The notes under the pieces: generated by a model
What the model saw: only the letters and a program-made list of their open reading frames with translations
The model's database searches: none
Told to the model about the DNA's origin: nothing
Assembly: GCA_964627445.1 (NCBI GenBank)
Contig: CAZVJF010000001.1
Span: 186,001 to 250,000 of the forward strand
Direction: 5' to 3'
Source: Luteibaculum sp964627445
GTDB taxonomy: Bacteria > Bacteroidota > Bacteroidia > Flavobacteriales_D > Luteibaculaceae
Length of the DNA: 64,000 nt
Made by a program: the position numbers and the translations under genes
Part shown: piece after piece, positions 1-7,348 of the stretch
Layout: every line of letters begins with the position of its first letter
Position numbering within the stretch: position 1 is the stretch's first letter

Positions 1-2
1 AA

Positions 3-239
3 ACTCGTTTTAGTGATGTACGCTTTCCCTTCTTTAGCACCAACAATTCCGAGTATCCTATTGCCTACAATAGTGCCACCACCGATTCACTGTATGTTAT
101 TGACCACGATCATAACCGGCTTATAACCCTCGATAAAAAAGTAGAAAACGCACAATTGGTAAGCTTTTCCAAAAATGCAAAGCCTGCTTTAGTACTCAGT
201 AAAGGAAAGGGTGTCTCGTGCTACCCCTTCTCATACTGA
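3..239 (+). CDS. C-terminal end of an unrecognised protein (partial)
   Basis: An open frame enters from the left edge and ends with TGA at 237-239, giving about 78 residues. The visible part has repeated short strand-like stretches (YPIAYNSATTDSLYVID, then NRLITLDKK), which could be from a beta-propeller-like or other beta-rich protein, but this is only an impression. The next gene starts 38 bases downstream on the same strand, so the two may be co-transcribed. I do not recognise a family from this piece. Confidence 0.6.
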   Translation, partial: TRFSDVRFPFFSTNNSEYPIAYNSATTDSLYVIDHDHNRLITLDKKVENAQLVSFSKNAKPALVLSKGKGVSCYPFSY

Positions 240-277
240 AAATAAACGTTAATTTTCTCGACCCAAATACACTGGAT

Positions 278-1867
278 ATGCGAAGTATTAAAGCAGCAAT
301 AGCCGTAATTATCTTGCTAGCAGGAGCTGCGGTTTCGTCTTGTTTAAGACCCAAACTCAAAAAGGTAAACCCAGAGTTTGCTATTCCTTTGGCCTATGGC
401 AGGTTGGATGTTGCAGACGTACTTGCTCGGGTAGACAGCACAGATCTTGTAGAACTAAACAGTAGCGGCCTACTGGCCCTGGTGTATGAGGGCGATGTTT
501 TTCGCTTGCGTGCCAAAGACTTATTACGCTTTCGGGATGTAAACGAATCCTTTGTCATTCCATCTACGGTAGACCAGGACCCATTTCCTGCAGGTACCAC
601 GGTAACTATTGATGGTAGCGCCAACCAAAACCTGAGTATCGATGGGGTAAATGCACGCTTTCTTTCGGCCAAGGCAGGAGTAATCGACCTTACGGTAAAC
701 AACAGTTTTCAAAATCCAGTAAACCTAACCGTAACTTTAACCAACAGTAGCAAAAACGGCAACCCCCTGCAATTTAACCTCAGCGTTCCAGCAAATGCAA
801 CGCGCAATCAAGTCGTTTCTTTGGGAGGAACCACCGTTGACTTTGGAGCGGGGAATGAGCTGAACATAGACTACGCAATAGAAATTGTTTCTGAGGGCAA
901 TCCGCTAACCAGCAACGATGCACTAGATCTCGATTTTGCTTTTAGAGCGGTAGAATACCGCGAGTTGCGCTTCGATCAGTACAGCGAAACCGTAACCATT
1001 CCCGAAGACAGCATTAAGCTAGATATTTTTAAAAACTCCGATCCATTGGGCGATAACCTGGACTTTGGCTTCCAAGATCCATCGGTAAACATTACCATAG
1101 ACAACGGTTTCGCACTTCCATCCGAAATCCTTATCAATAAATTAAACGCAGTGGGCGATAACGGAGTAAGTGAGCCCATACTCTTACAAAGCTTTCCCAA
1201 CCCTTTTCCAATTAACGCGCCTAGCACACCTTTCGAGAAAGCATTTACCACCGACAGCATCAACAGCAGCAACAGTAACATTAGCGCCATTCTTACGCCA
1301 GAAGATAAGTTTGTGAGCTACGATTTTGCTTTTAGAACCTTACCCGAAGGCGGTATGGCTTCCGTTTCAGACCAGAGTTCATTGGGCTTGCGAGCACGGG
1401 TAAACTTGCCCCTAACCGGTTATGCCGAGGGCTGGGTAATTTCCGACACCCTTAGCCTTACAGCCGACATTGAAGAAGGCGATTTTGAGTCTGCCAACAT
1501 CTTGGTGAATATTACCAATCAATTTCCGGTAAATGCCGAATTGCAAGTGTATTTTATGGACAACGATGGCGTAGTGCTCGACTCCTTATTGGACGGCCCC
1601 ACGCAAATTATACCCACAGGCACCGTAGATCCAGCCACCCGAAGAATTACGGTAGCCCAGGCAACGCATGATATTGGTTTGGATGCCGACCAAATTGCCA
1701 ATTTGGTAAAGACCGATAAGATTTTTATCCGTGCAGAACTGGCCACGGCCGATGCCCAAAACCAAACTCAGGTTTCCATATACAAGGACTATTTTATGGA
1801 AATATCCCTGGGCCTCAAAGCCGGATTCGTAGACATTTTTAACGCAGACAAAGAAGACGAAGAATGA
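278..1867 (+). CDS. Predicted lipoprotein, beta-rich, unknown function
   Basis: I start it at the ATG at 278 because this gives a typical lipoprotein signal: basic MRSIK, a hydrophobic stretch, then a lipobox VSSC with Cys22. The upstream ATG in frame (218) would put 20 unlikely residues before the signal. The mature part (about 508 residues) is rich in Asn, Thr, Val and Asp with alternating hydrophobic residues, as in surface beta-sandwich proteins. No catalytic motif is visible. The stop overlaps the start of the next gene (ATGA at 1864-1867), so the two are translationally coupled; the partner is an outer-membrane-type DUF5723 protein, which suggests both act at the outer membrane. Confidence 0.7.
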   Translation: MRSIKAAIAVIILLAGAAVSSCLRPKLKKVNPEFAIPLAYGRLDVADVLARVDSTDLVELNSSGLLALVYEGDVFRLRAKDLLRFRDVNESFVIPSTVDQDPFPAGTTVTIDGSANQNLSIDGVNARFLSAKAGVIDLTVNNSFQNPVNLTVTLTNSSKNGNPLQFNLSVPANATRNQVVSLGGTTVDFGAGNELNIDYAIEIVSEGNPLTSNDALDLDFAFRAVEYRELRFDQYSETVTIPEDSIKLDIFKNSDPLGDNLDFGFQDPSVNITIDNGFALPSEILINKLNAVGDNGVSEPILLQSFPNPFPINAPSTPFEKAFTTDSINSSNSNISAILTPEDKFVSYDFAFRTLPEGGMASVSDQSSLGLRARVNLPLTGYAEGWVISDTLSLTADIEEGDFESANILVNITNQFPVNAELQVYFMDNDGVVLDSLLDGPTQIIPTGTVDPATRRITVAQATHDIGLDADQIANLVKTDKIFIRAELATADAQNQTQVSIYKDYFMEISLGLKAGFVDIFNADKEDEE

Positions 1868-3723
1868 GACATTTAGTACTAACTACCCTTTTAGGATTTC
1901 TTTGTTTGGGTGTTTTTGCCCAGCGCGATTTTGGCTTGCAAGGCATGCAAAACACGTATCAAAAACGCTACCTAAACCCAGCCTTCCAACCCGACTCTAG
2001 AGTACATGTTGGCTTGCCTGTGCTTTCATCTACCAGCTTTTCGGCCTTTAATACCGGTTTTAAGTTGGGTGGAATTTTCGACTTTAATGATGAAAGCAAT
2101 GACGTGGATACCGACCAGCTTATATCCGAACTGGAAGCAATAAACACCTTGGGCTATGGAGTAAATACCGACTTTTTTACCCTGGGCGTGGCTTCTGGAA
2201 AAAACTACATCTCCTTGTCCACGCGCTTGCGGGTAGATGTGAACTTTAATTATCCTGGCGATTTTATGCAGCTGATCTTAGAAGGAAATGGCGGCAACCT
2301 TCTGGGAGAACGTATTAATATGGATAACCTCGGTATTGATGTAGACGCTTACATTGAAAACGGTTTGGGTTTCTCGCGCCAAATTACCGATAAACTTACC
2401 GTTGGAGTTACAGCAAAATACCTCATCGGTTTGTTTGATATTACTACCGAGCGTAGCCAACTGGGACTAACAACCGACAGAGAAACATACAGCCTCAATT
2501 TGGATGGTGCACTAGACTTTCGTCTTAGTGGTTTAGACTTAGATGGATTGGGTGATGGCATTACCGATTCTACCCGCGAAGCCGCTATTGATAATTTGGG
2601 CGTGAATAGTGGTTTTGGTTTCGACCTGGGAGCTACCTACGACATCAATGACAAAATTTCTGTAGGTGCTGCAATCCTCGATATCGGTTCCATAAACTGG
2701 AGTGAAGAAACATCCAACATATACCAAACCAACGATGTAAACTTTGAGTACAGTGGCTTTGATTATGATGACTTTATTGATGGCGATAATGACGGGGACT
2801 TTATCAGTGAGGTATTAGACTCGTTGCAGAACGAATTGGAGCCCGACAAGCGCAAAGAAGGGTATACCTCCCAACTCAATACACAGATTGTTTTGACGGG
2901 CTCCTACAAGCTTACCCCAAAAACACAGGTAGGGGTAATGTATCGCAACCTAAGCAAGCAGCAAGCGGGAGCCAGTTCTATGACGGCCTACGCAAGTACA
3001 GACCTAAAACGTTGGTTAAGCGCCACGGTAAGTGCCAGCTACATGAATCGCAGCATTGCGAACGTAGGAGCAGGTCTTATGCTTAAGGGTGGCCCCGTTC
3101 AGTTTTACGCTATGGCCGATAACCTGTACGCTATAGTAAGCCCAGAAACCACGCGCAATGTACATGCTCGTTTTGGTATTAACCTTGTTTTTGGAAAAAC
3201 CGATGCAAGCGAGCCTGAGGTAATGGATGGAACTAATCCTGCCAACCCTGAAGACCAGGATGTAGATCGTTTTAAAACCAAAAAGCAAAAACGCAAAGAG
3301 CGCAAAGAAGCCAAGGAAAAGGAAAAACAAGAAAAAGCGAAAAGAAAAGCAGAAGCTGAAGCCGCTAAAGAAGAGGCTACCGAAGAAGAATCGGGGTTAG
3401 AATATGTTACGCCCAAGGAATTAAAAGAGCGTAAGGCCAAAGAAAAAGGCAAAGATGCTAACGAAAACACCGATGAACAGCCCGAACCCGAGGCCGCTAA
3501 GGAACTAGAGGCCGCTCCCAAAAAAGCCGTAAAAGAAGCCACCGAAGAAAAGGCAAGCGAAAAAACAGCGGAGCCCAAGGCGCCCACAGCAAAGGAAAGC
3601 AAGAAGAAAGAAGCGGACAAAGCGGCTAAGAAAAAGGCCGAAAAGAAGAAGAAAGACAAGAAAAAGAAGAAGAAAAAGGACGAGGAAGAGTTTGACAATT
3701 GGAACGAGCCCAAGGAGGAATAG
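1864..3723 (+). CDS. DUF5723 family outer-membrane-type protein with charged C-terminal tail
   Basis: 619 residues. The signal peptide ends near FAQ-RDFG (residue 20). The next part, GMQNTYQKRYLNPAFQPDSR, is the usual opening of DUF5723 proteins of Bacteroidota, which resemble PorP/FadL-like barrels. Residues about 20-440 alternate Gly-rich turns and strands, as expected for a beta-barrel. From about residue 470 the protein changes abruptly into 150 residues made almost only of Lys, Glu, Ala and a few Pro/Thr, ending in a run of ten Lys-rich codons and EEFDNWNEPKEE. The tail may be periplasmic and bind peptidoglycan or another partner, but this is inference. Translationally coupled to the lipoprotein before it. 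Confidence 0.7.
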   Translation: MRHLVLTTLLGFLCLGVFAQRDFGLQGMQNTYQKRYLNPAFQPDSRVHVGLPVLSSTSFSAFNTGFKLGGIFDFNDESNDVDTDQLISELEAINTLGYGVNTDFFTLGVASGKNYISLSTRLRVDVNFNYPGDFMQLILEGNGGNLLGERINMDNLGIDVDAYIENGLGFSRQITDKLTVGVTAKYLIGLFDITTERSQLGLTTDRETYSLNLDGALDFRLSGLDLDGLGDGITDSTREAAIDNLGVNSGFGFDLGATYDINDKISVGAAILDIGSINWSEETSNIYQTNDVNFEYSGFDYDDFIDGDNDGDFISEVLDSLQNELEPDKRKEGYTSQLNTQIVLTGSYKLTPKTQVGVMYRNLSKQQAGASSMTAYASTDLKRWLSATVSASYMNRSIANVGAGLMLKGGPVQFYAMADNLYAIVSPETTRNVHARFGINLVFGKTDASEPEVMDGTNPANPEDQDVDRFKTKKQKRKERKEAKEKEKQEKAKRKAEAEAAKEEATEEESGLEYVTPKELKERKAKEKGKDANENTDEQPEPEAAKELEAAPKKAVKEATEEKASEKTAEPKAPTAKESKKKEADKAAKKKAEKKKKDKKKKKKKDEEEFDNWNEPKEE

Positions 3724-3847
3724 GGAATTGAGGTAGCGCATCTAAATATACCAGACAGCTCTCATCCTACATAAGCCAACCTAGTTCAACACGCTATTTG
3801 TGTTAGATCTCAAAGACGCACAGGCGCTTGGCTCTTGGGCATTTAAT

Positions 3848-4093
3848 TTATCCCATGTGCTTTTTAATTTCCACGCGCTTGTGGAGAATCCTAACAAATT
3901 CAACCCCTTAGTCCGCTGCTTTGCGGTAAAAGATGAAATGCGATTTAACTGGAGAATAGCGATAATTCTGTCGTGCTTCTTCGAAAGATTTATCCGAGTA
4001 AAAATTGTCCGAAATAAATTCTATTTCTGAGATAATTTGGCTGAAGTAGCGATCGGCCTGTTCTTTTGACCAGAGAGTGTAAATTAAACTTTG
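3848..4093 (-). pseudogene. Broken RelE/ParE-family toxin
   Basis: Reading the minus strand from 4093 gives YTLWSKEQADRYF, then SQIISEIEFI, then YRYSPVKSHFIFYRKAAD, an in-frame TAA (3908-3910), then GVEFVRILHKRVEIKKHM and a TAA at 3848-3850. The order W-S-x-x-Q-A, R-x-Y, SHFIFYR and V-x-x-x-R-I-L-H-x-R is that of ParE-type toxins. The N-terminal strand is missing: the frame is cut at the hairpin 4073-4118. One internal stop plus the lost N-terminus make it a pseudogene. A matching antitoxin is not visible. Confidence 0.8.
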
Positions 4094-4118
4094 TTAGCAG
4101 AGTTTAATTTACATTCTC
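4073..4118. repeat. 18-bp inverted repeat joining two broken genes
   Basis: The arms 4073-4090 and 4101-4118 match at 17 of 18 positions (core GTGTAAATTAAACT), with a 10-base loop. Gene fragments on the same strand stop on either side of it: the N-terminal piece of one gene at 4104-4220 and the ParE piece at 3848-4093. This is what a collapsed insertion element, with only its terminal repeats left, would look like. A simple recombination hairpin is the alternative. No transposase is present. Confidence 0.6.
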
Positions 4119-4220
4119 GTTTATGTTCTGAATTTCTCCAAGCCCTAGTTTTATTAACTTTTCTGAAGTTTCAAATTCTTCAAGCAGAGCCATGTGTTTG
4201 GTTACTGATATTTCAGGCAT
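4104..4220 (-). pseudogene. N-terminal fragment of an unrecognised cassette gene
   Basis: ATG at 4218-4220 opens MPEISVTKHMALLEEFE, then TSEKLIKLGLGEIQNIN, after which the frame runs into the inverted repeat and stops at 4104-4106. The amphipathic pattern LLEEFExxEKLIxLGLG looks like true protein sequence rather than noise. The ATG lies 17 bases after a GTTGTGC site (4237-4243 on this strand), the same arrangement as in the neighbouring cassette. I read it as the start of a second cassette gene that was cut by the insertion at 4073-4118. The family is not known to me. Confidence 0.4.
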
Positions 4221-4236
4221 GGTGGTTCTTCATTAA

Positions 4237-4368
4237 GCACAACGGCCCTGGCTATGGCAAGTGCGGGATTTAGAAACCGAATCATAGTCCTCCAGACCGA
4301 ATGTTATTTAGTTGTAACATCTTAATTTTTAAGCAGTCAGCCCGCATTTGCTATAGTCGATGTTGTGC
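4237..4368. repeat. attC-like large imperfect palindrome
   Basis: The left arm 4237-4267 (GCACAAC ... CTATGGCAAGTGCGGG) pairs with the right arm 4341-4368 (CCCGCATTTGCTATAG ... GTTGTGC). The arms enclose about 73 bases of unpaired sequence. The outer 7-mers GCACAAC/GTTGTGC are placed like the R''/R' core sites of integron attC sites (consensus RYYYAAC/GTTRRRY), from which each differs at one position. The element follows the gene at 4382-4867 on the minus strand. I see the palindrome directly; the integron reading is inference. Confidence 0.55.
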
Positions 4369-4381
4369 CCACGTGCTTTTT

Positions 4382-4867
4382 TTATTTTCCTTCAAAATAT
4401 TCAAATAGTATCCATTCATCCTTGGTCAAGATTGTCCGAATGCTTGATTTCCCAACGATTAACCATTCTGCTCCGTAAGATCCCGCTCCGTCCGAGAACA
4501 ATCCTGTTAGTCGAATTTCTGTTCCGTCCTTTTTGATTTTGAAAAGATTGTCATAAACACCCTCTCCAAACCAAGGATTGTACATATCCTCAACCTGCAG
4601 GTCATATGTATTCTGTCCAATTGTCAAGGTCGCTTTAGTCAAGGTGAATTTTGGAAAGTCTCCGTCTGTTCCAAAAATAGGTCCTCCGTTTATGGCAATT
4701 GGGATTTTGTCATTAAACTCAAATTTCTTTCCTGTCTTGTCGAAGATTACTCGTTCAAGTGTCAGCTGGGTACTGTCGTTTAGGTTCACCTTTACTTGGT
4801 CAGTTTGTCCCCAAGCTTTAGTAACGAATAGAATGGTAACTATTAATATGATTGTCTTTCGAGTCAT
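4382..4867 (-). CDS. Small secreted protein, cassette gene, unknown function
   Basis: 161 residues from the ATG at 4865-4867; an in-frame ATG at 4876 (MQKMTRK) is equally possible. The start MTRKTIILIVTILFVTKAWG-QTDQ is a clear signal peptide. The mature part alternates strands and Gly/Asp turns (NLNDSTQLTLERVIFDKTGK, GLFSDGAGSYGAEW), suggesting a small beta-rich domain. I recognise no family. It sits between GTTGTGC/GCACAAC sites and just upstream of an attC-like palindrome, so it is probably the payload of a gene cassette. Its lower GC and codon use (many AT-ending codons) differ from the neighbouring housekeeping genes, in line with acquisition by transfer. Confidence 0.65.
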   Translation of the reverse strand: MTRKTIILIVTILFVTKAWGQTDQVKVNLNDSTQLTLERVIFDKTGKKFEFNDKIPIAINGGPIFGTDGDFPKFTLTKATLTIGQNTYDLQVEDMYNPWFGEGVYDNLFKIKKDGTEIRLTGLFSDGAGSYGAEWLIVGKSSIRTILTKDEWILFEYFEGK

Positions 4868-4886
4868 TTTTTGCATTGGGCACAAC

Positions 4887-5145
4887 TTTTGTCTAAAGGG
4901 ACAGTGCACGATACACCCTTTTGCATTTACCCCGCATAATACACCAAAAAAGCCAATAAAATCAGTCGTTTCAGAATAGGCTTTAAAGACAATTCACCTA
5001 CCGTTTGATCGCTAGAAATAAACACCCTTCGCACCGTAGCAAAACCCTGCCACTGCCCCCTGTAAACCCGAGGTTGGAACAAAACCCAACCAGCACAAAG
5101 GCCAACCGCCACGCTTGCTTTTATTTGTAGAAACTGTGGTTTGCT
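4887..5145. other. Non-coding stretch upstream of the cassette
   Basis: The sequence holds a short stem (AAAGGG/CCCTTT, about 4893-4923 on the plus strand) directly beside the GTTGTGC entry site. A minus-strand frame of 61 codons at 4927-5112 ends in ILLAFLVYYAG. That frame has no recognisable domain, and I do not call it a gene. The region could be a decayed recombination site or attI-like end, but nothing proves this. Confidence 0.3.
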
Positions 5146-6150
5146 TTAGAAGAGCGAAAATCCTCCCTCGCGCTTCACCTTTTTGCACACAGAAAGCGTG
5201 GCACCCGGTTTAATTTCCTTAGCATCTTCCATACGGTTGAGGCGCAAAATGTGTTTCTGCTTCACTCCTACTTCCTGGCTTATGGCACGTAAATCCACGC
5301 TATCTCCTACCGTGTAGTTTTTAATATCGCAATTGCGTCTGCGTTTGGGTTGCAGGTATATCTTTTCTCCGTCCTCAAAATCGTAGAAGGTTCCTACATC
5401 ATTGTACTTCTTTATTTGCCACAGCGCCATATCAAAAGCATCGGCTACTTTTTGTGGACTATCGCCCGCTTTGGCCACAGTAGTGTTGATACCGTTGGTG
5501 CCTTCTACCATGCTTCGCGATAAGGTAATGACCGTAGTACCCGTTTCTTCATCCAACGCTGGAGCCTCATTTTCTACTACTGGAGCCACTTCTTTTGGCT
5601 CTTCTTCAGGCGCTGTAAGCTTCACTTTTCCTTTATCGTAGGCATCCAACTGGTAGCGCTCTATGATGCCAATGAGCAGCTTCGGATATTTGGGATTGGT
5701 AGCATACCCCGCTTTTTTCAATCCTTTTGCCCAGGCTTTGTAGTCATCGGGTTTGTAATCAAATAAGAAGGCATAGCGTCTTTTGTTTTTCAAAAACAGG
5801 GAGTGGTCTTCAAAACTTGCAGCAGCCGATAGATACACGCGAAAGCATTCGCCCTTGGCGTCATCGTCATGGTACATGGTTTTCCCTTTCCAATCGCTGT
5901 GGCACTTAATCCCAAAGTGGTTGTTGCCTTTTTTGGCCAGGTAGGAATTGCCCGATCCACTCTCCAAAATACCCTGCGCCAGGGTTATAGAGGCTGGAAT
6001 ACCGTACTGCTTCATGTTGCGTACTGCAGTAGCTCCCCATTGTTGGATGTAGGCTTCCGTAGTTATTTTCTTGTCATCGCCACCCGACTGTGCAGCCACT
6101 ACCGGTATAGCCAAAAACAAAATGCAGAAACAATGCAGCAACTTTTTCAT
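5146..6150 (-). CDS. Secreted glucosaminidase with two LysM domains
   Basis: 334 residues from MKKLLHCFCILFL (ATG at 6148-6150); the longer in-frame start would bury the signal peptide, which ends near VVAAQS. Residues about 30-180 form a FlgJ/LytG-type endo-beta-N-acetylglucosaminidase domain, with the catalytic Glu63 in GILESGSG and the conserved NNHFGIKC. It should cut peptidoglycan glycan strands in the periplasm. After an acidic Pro/Glu linker come two LysM-like peptidoglycan-binding modules (about 215-275 and 280-328; KNYTVGDSVDLRAIS). It lies 61 bases after the PLP enzyme on the same strand and may share its transcript, though a functional link is not obvious. Confidence 0.88.
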   Translation of the reverse strand: MKKLLHCFCILFLAIPVVAAQSGGDDKKITTEAYIQQWGATAVRNMKQYGIPASITLAQGILESGSGNSYLAKKGNNHFGIKCHSDWKGKTMYHDDDAKGECFRVYLSAAASFEDHSLFLKNKRRYAFLFDYKPDDYKAWAKGLKKAGYATNPKYPKLLIGIIERYQLDAYDKGKVKLTAPEEEPKEVAPVVENEAPALDEETGTTVITLSRSMVEGTNGINTTVAKAGDSPQKVADAFDMALWQIKKYNDVGTFYDFEDGEKIYLQPKRRRNCDIKNYTVGDSVDLRAISQEVGVKQKHILRLNRMEDAKEIKPGATLSVCKKVKREGGFSLF

Positions 6151-6211
6151 TTCCAAGGAATTAGGATACATCAAAGGTATTTGCAATACCAGAAACCCCG
6201 CCACTTTGCCA

Positions 6212-7135
6212 TTATTGCTTACCAACAAGTGCTTGTGGAAGATGCGGATAGCACCACGAAAAATGGTCTGGCATGCCCAACAAGCCCTGCAATCCGCCCG
6301 TATGGATGCACAGTAAACGACCTCCGGTCAGGCTTCCCGCCTTTAGCGCTTCAATGATGCCAAACATCATTTTTCCTGTATAGACGGGGTCGAGTATGAT
6401 TTGCGTTTCCTCCCAAAATTCGCGGATAAAAGCGACCAGTTCCGGTGTAATTTTGGCATAGCCTCCAAAAAGATAATCAAAGTGTAGGTGATTCGCATGG
6501 CGCTGTACAAACCCTGCATCCAGGTACTTCTGGGGTACCGCAGCAAAGCCCATCAATTTTGGGAAAGGATAGGCTGCTAAACCTTGGTGCAAGCCCAAAA
6601 ACGTTCCTCCCGTACCTACCGAAACACAGACATAGCGGTAGTTTTGAAAACGAGCATCTACCATATCGGCCACGCCCTGCTGTCCGGTTGCCCCGCTACC
6701 CCCTTCGGGTACCCAAATGAGGTCGCTGTATTGGGCTGTGTAGTGTTTCACAAACTCCGGGTCGTTGCGTTGGCGGTACGCAGTGCGCGACAACGAAACG
6801 ATCTCGGCTCCCATTTCACGTGCCAATCGCAAGGTAGCACTGCCGGGGTTTTCCTCGGCCGCACGCACCAGCAGCACACAGCGCCAACCCTGCATTTTAC
6901 AGACGGCAGCAGTAGCCAAAATGTGGTTGGAAAAGGCTCCGCCTAAGGTCAGAATGCCCTTTCTGTTTTCTTGGACTACCGCAGCCGCCCAATGCTTTAA
7001 CTTCCGCATTTTATTGCCGCTCACTGTCGGATGCAGGGCGTCTTCGCGAAGCATATCGACAGTGATATGCACCCCCCAGGGTCGCAAATCCACACTATCC
7101 ATTGCTGCTTTCACGTTGAAAAATTCCTCCACCAT
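6212..7135 (-). CDS. PLP-dependent D-cysteine desulfhydrase / ACC deaminase-like enzyme
   Basis: 307 residues of the tryptophan synthase beta superfamily. The PLP-binding Lys is K42 in SGNKMRKL. Next come GGAFSNHILATAA (substrate binding), EGGSGATGQQG (phosphate binding) and SVGTGGTFLG. This set fits the family containing D-cysteine desulfhydrase and 1-aminocyclopropane-1-carboxylate deaminase; the two cannot be told apart by eye here, and D-amino-acid breakdown is the more common role in this phylum. Cytoplasmic, no signal peptide. It is divergent from the DUF5522 gene with 27 bases between the starts. Confidence 0.85.
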   Translation of the reverse strand: MVEEFFNVKAAMDSVDLRPWGVHITVDMLREDALHPTVSGNKMRKLKHWAAAVVQENRKGILTLGGAFSNHILATAAVCKMQGWRCVLLVRAAEENPGSATLRLAREMGAEIVSLSRTAYRQRNDPEFVKHYTAQYSDLIWVPEGGSGATGQQGVADMVDARFQNYRYVCVSVGTGGTFLGLHQGLAAYPFPKLMGFAAVPQKYLDAGFVQRHANHLHFDYLFGGYAKITPELVAFIREFWEETQIILDPVYTGKMMFGIIEALKAGSLTGGRLLCIHTGGLQGLLGMPDHFSWCYPHLPQALVGKQ

Positions 7136-7139
7136 GCCT

Positions 7140-7147
7140 TACCTTTG
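7140..7147 (+). promoter_or_regulatory. Bacteroidota-type -7 element before the DUF5522 gene
   Basis: TACCTTTG fits TAnnTTTG; a TTG at 7116-7118 lies 21 bases before it. The ATG at 7163 is 15 bases downstream, giving a very short leader. The element overlaps the 5' end of the divergent PLP enzyme gene. Confidence 0.5.
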
Positions 7148-7162
7148 CCACAAAAGTAAGCG

Positions 7163-7348
7163 ATGGCAGAAGACATGAGCGGTTTTTCGAAGCGGGGCAA
7201 GCTAGACCCTGAGGACTACTACATGTCGCCCGAAGGCTTTTTGGTATTCACCGAGAAGTACTTGCTAAAACGCGGCTATTGCTGCCAAAACGGGTGCAAG
7301 CATTGCCCGTATGGGTTTAAGAAAAAACGCATCAAAGGCGCACGTTAA
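7163..7348 (+). CDS. DUF5522 cysteine-rich small protein
   Basis: 61 residues: DPEDYYMSPEGFLVFTEKYL followed by RGYCCQNGCKHCPYGF, the hallmark of DUF5522 proteins. The four Cys in CCxxxCxxC (with His) look like a metal or Fe-S site; the function is unknown. Full length for the family. It is divergent from the PLP enzyme and convergent with the pirin gene, whose stop codon overlaps its own by 4 bases. Confidence 0.85.
   Translation: MAEDMSGFSKRGKLDPEDYYMSPEGFLVFTEKYLLKRGYCCQNGCKHCPYGFKKKRIKGAR

Larger units (their letters stand above)
4237..4886 (-). mobile_element. Candidate integron-type gene cassette
   Basis: On the minus strand the order is GTTGTGC (4880-4886), a single gene, GCACAAC (4362-4368), a long imperfect palindrome, and GTTGTGC again (4237-4243). 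That is the layout of a cassette between two core sites: one promoterless gene with its start about 10 bases after the entry site, then its own recombination site. A second, broken gene begins just after the next GTTGTGC. No integron integrase is in the window, so mobility is not shown. Confidence 0.4.

Noticed and set aside
3105..3713. Long minus-strand Ser/Phe-rich frame of 202 codons
   Set aside because: It is the antisense of the Lys/Glu-rich tail of the DUF5723 protein; purine-rich coding sequence gives such open antisense frames.
3800..4030. Plus-strand frame over the ParE remnant
   Set aside because: The opposite strand carries clear ParE similarity, so this frame is its shadow.
4927..5112. 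Minus-strand frame of 61 codons upstream of the cassette gene
   Set aside because: No domain or promoter; it could be decayed sequence. Mentioned in the region note only.
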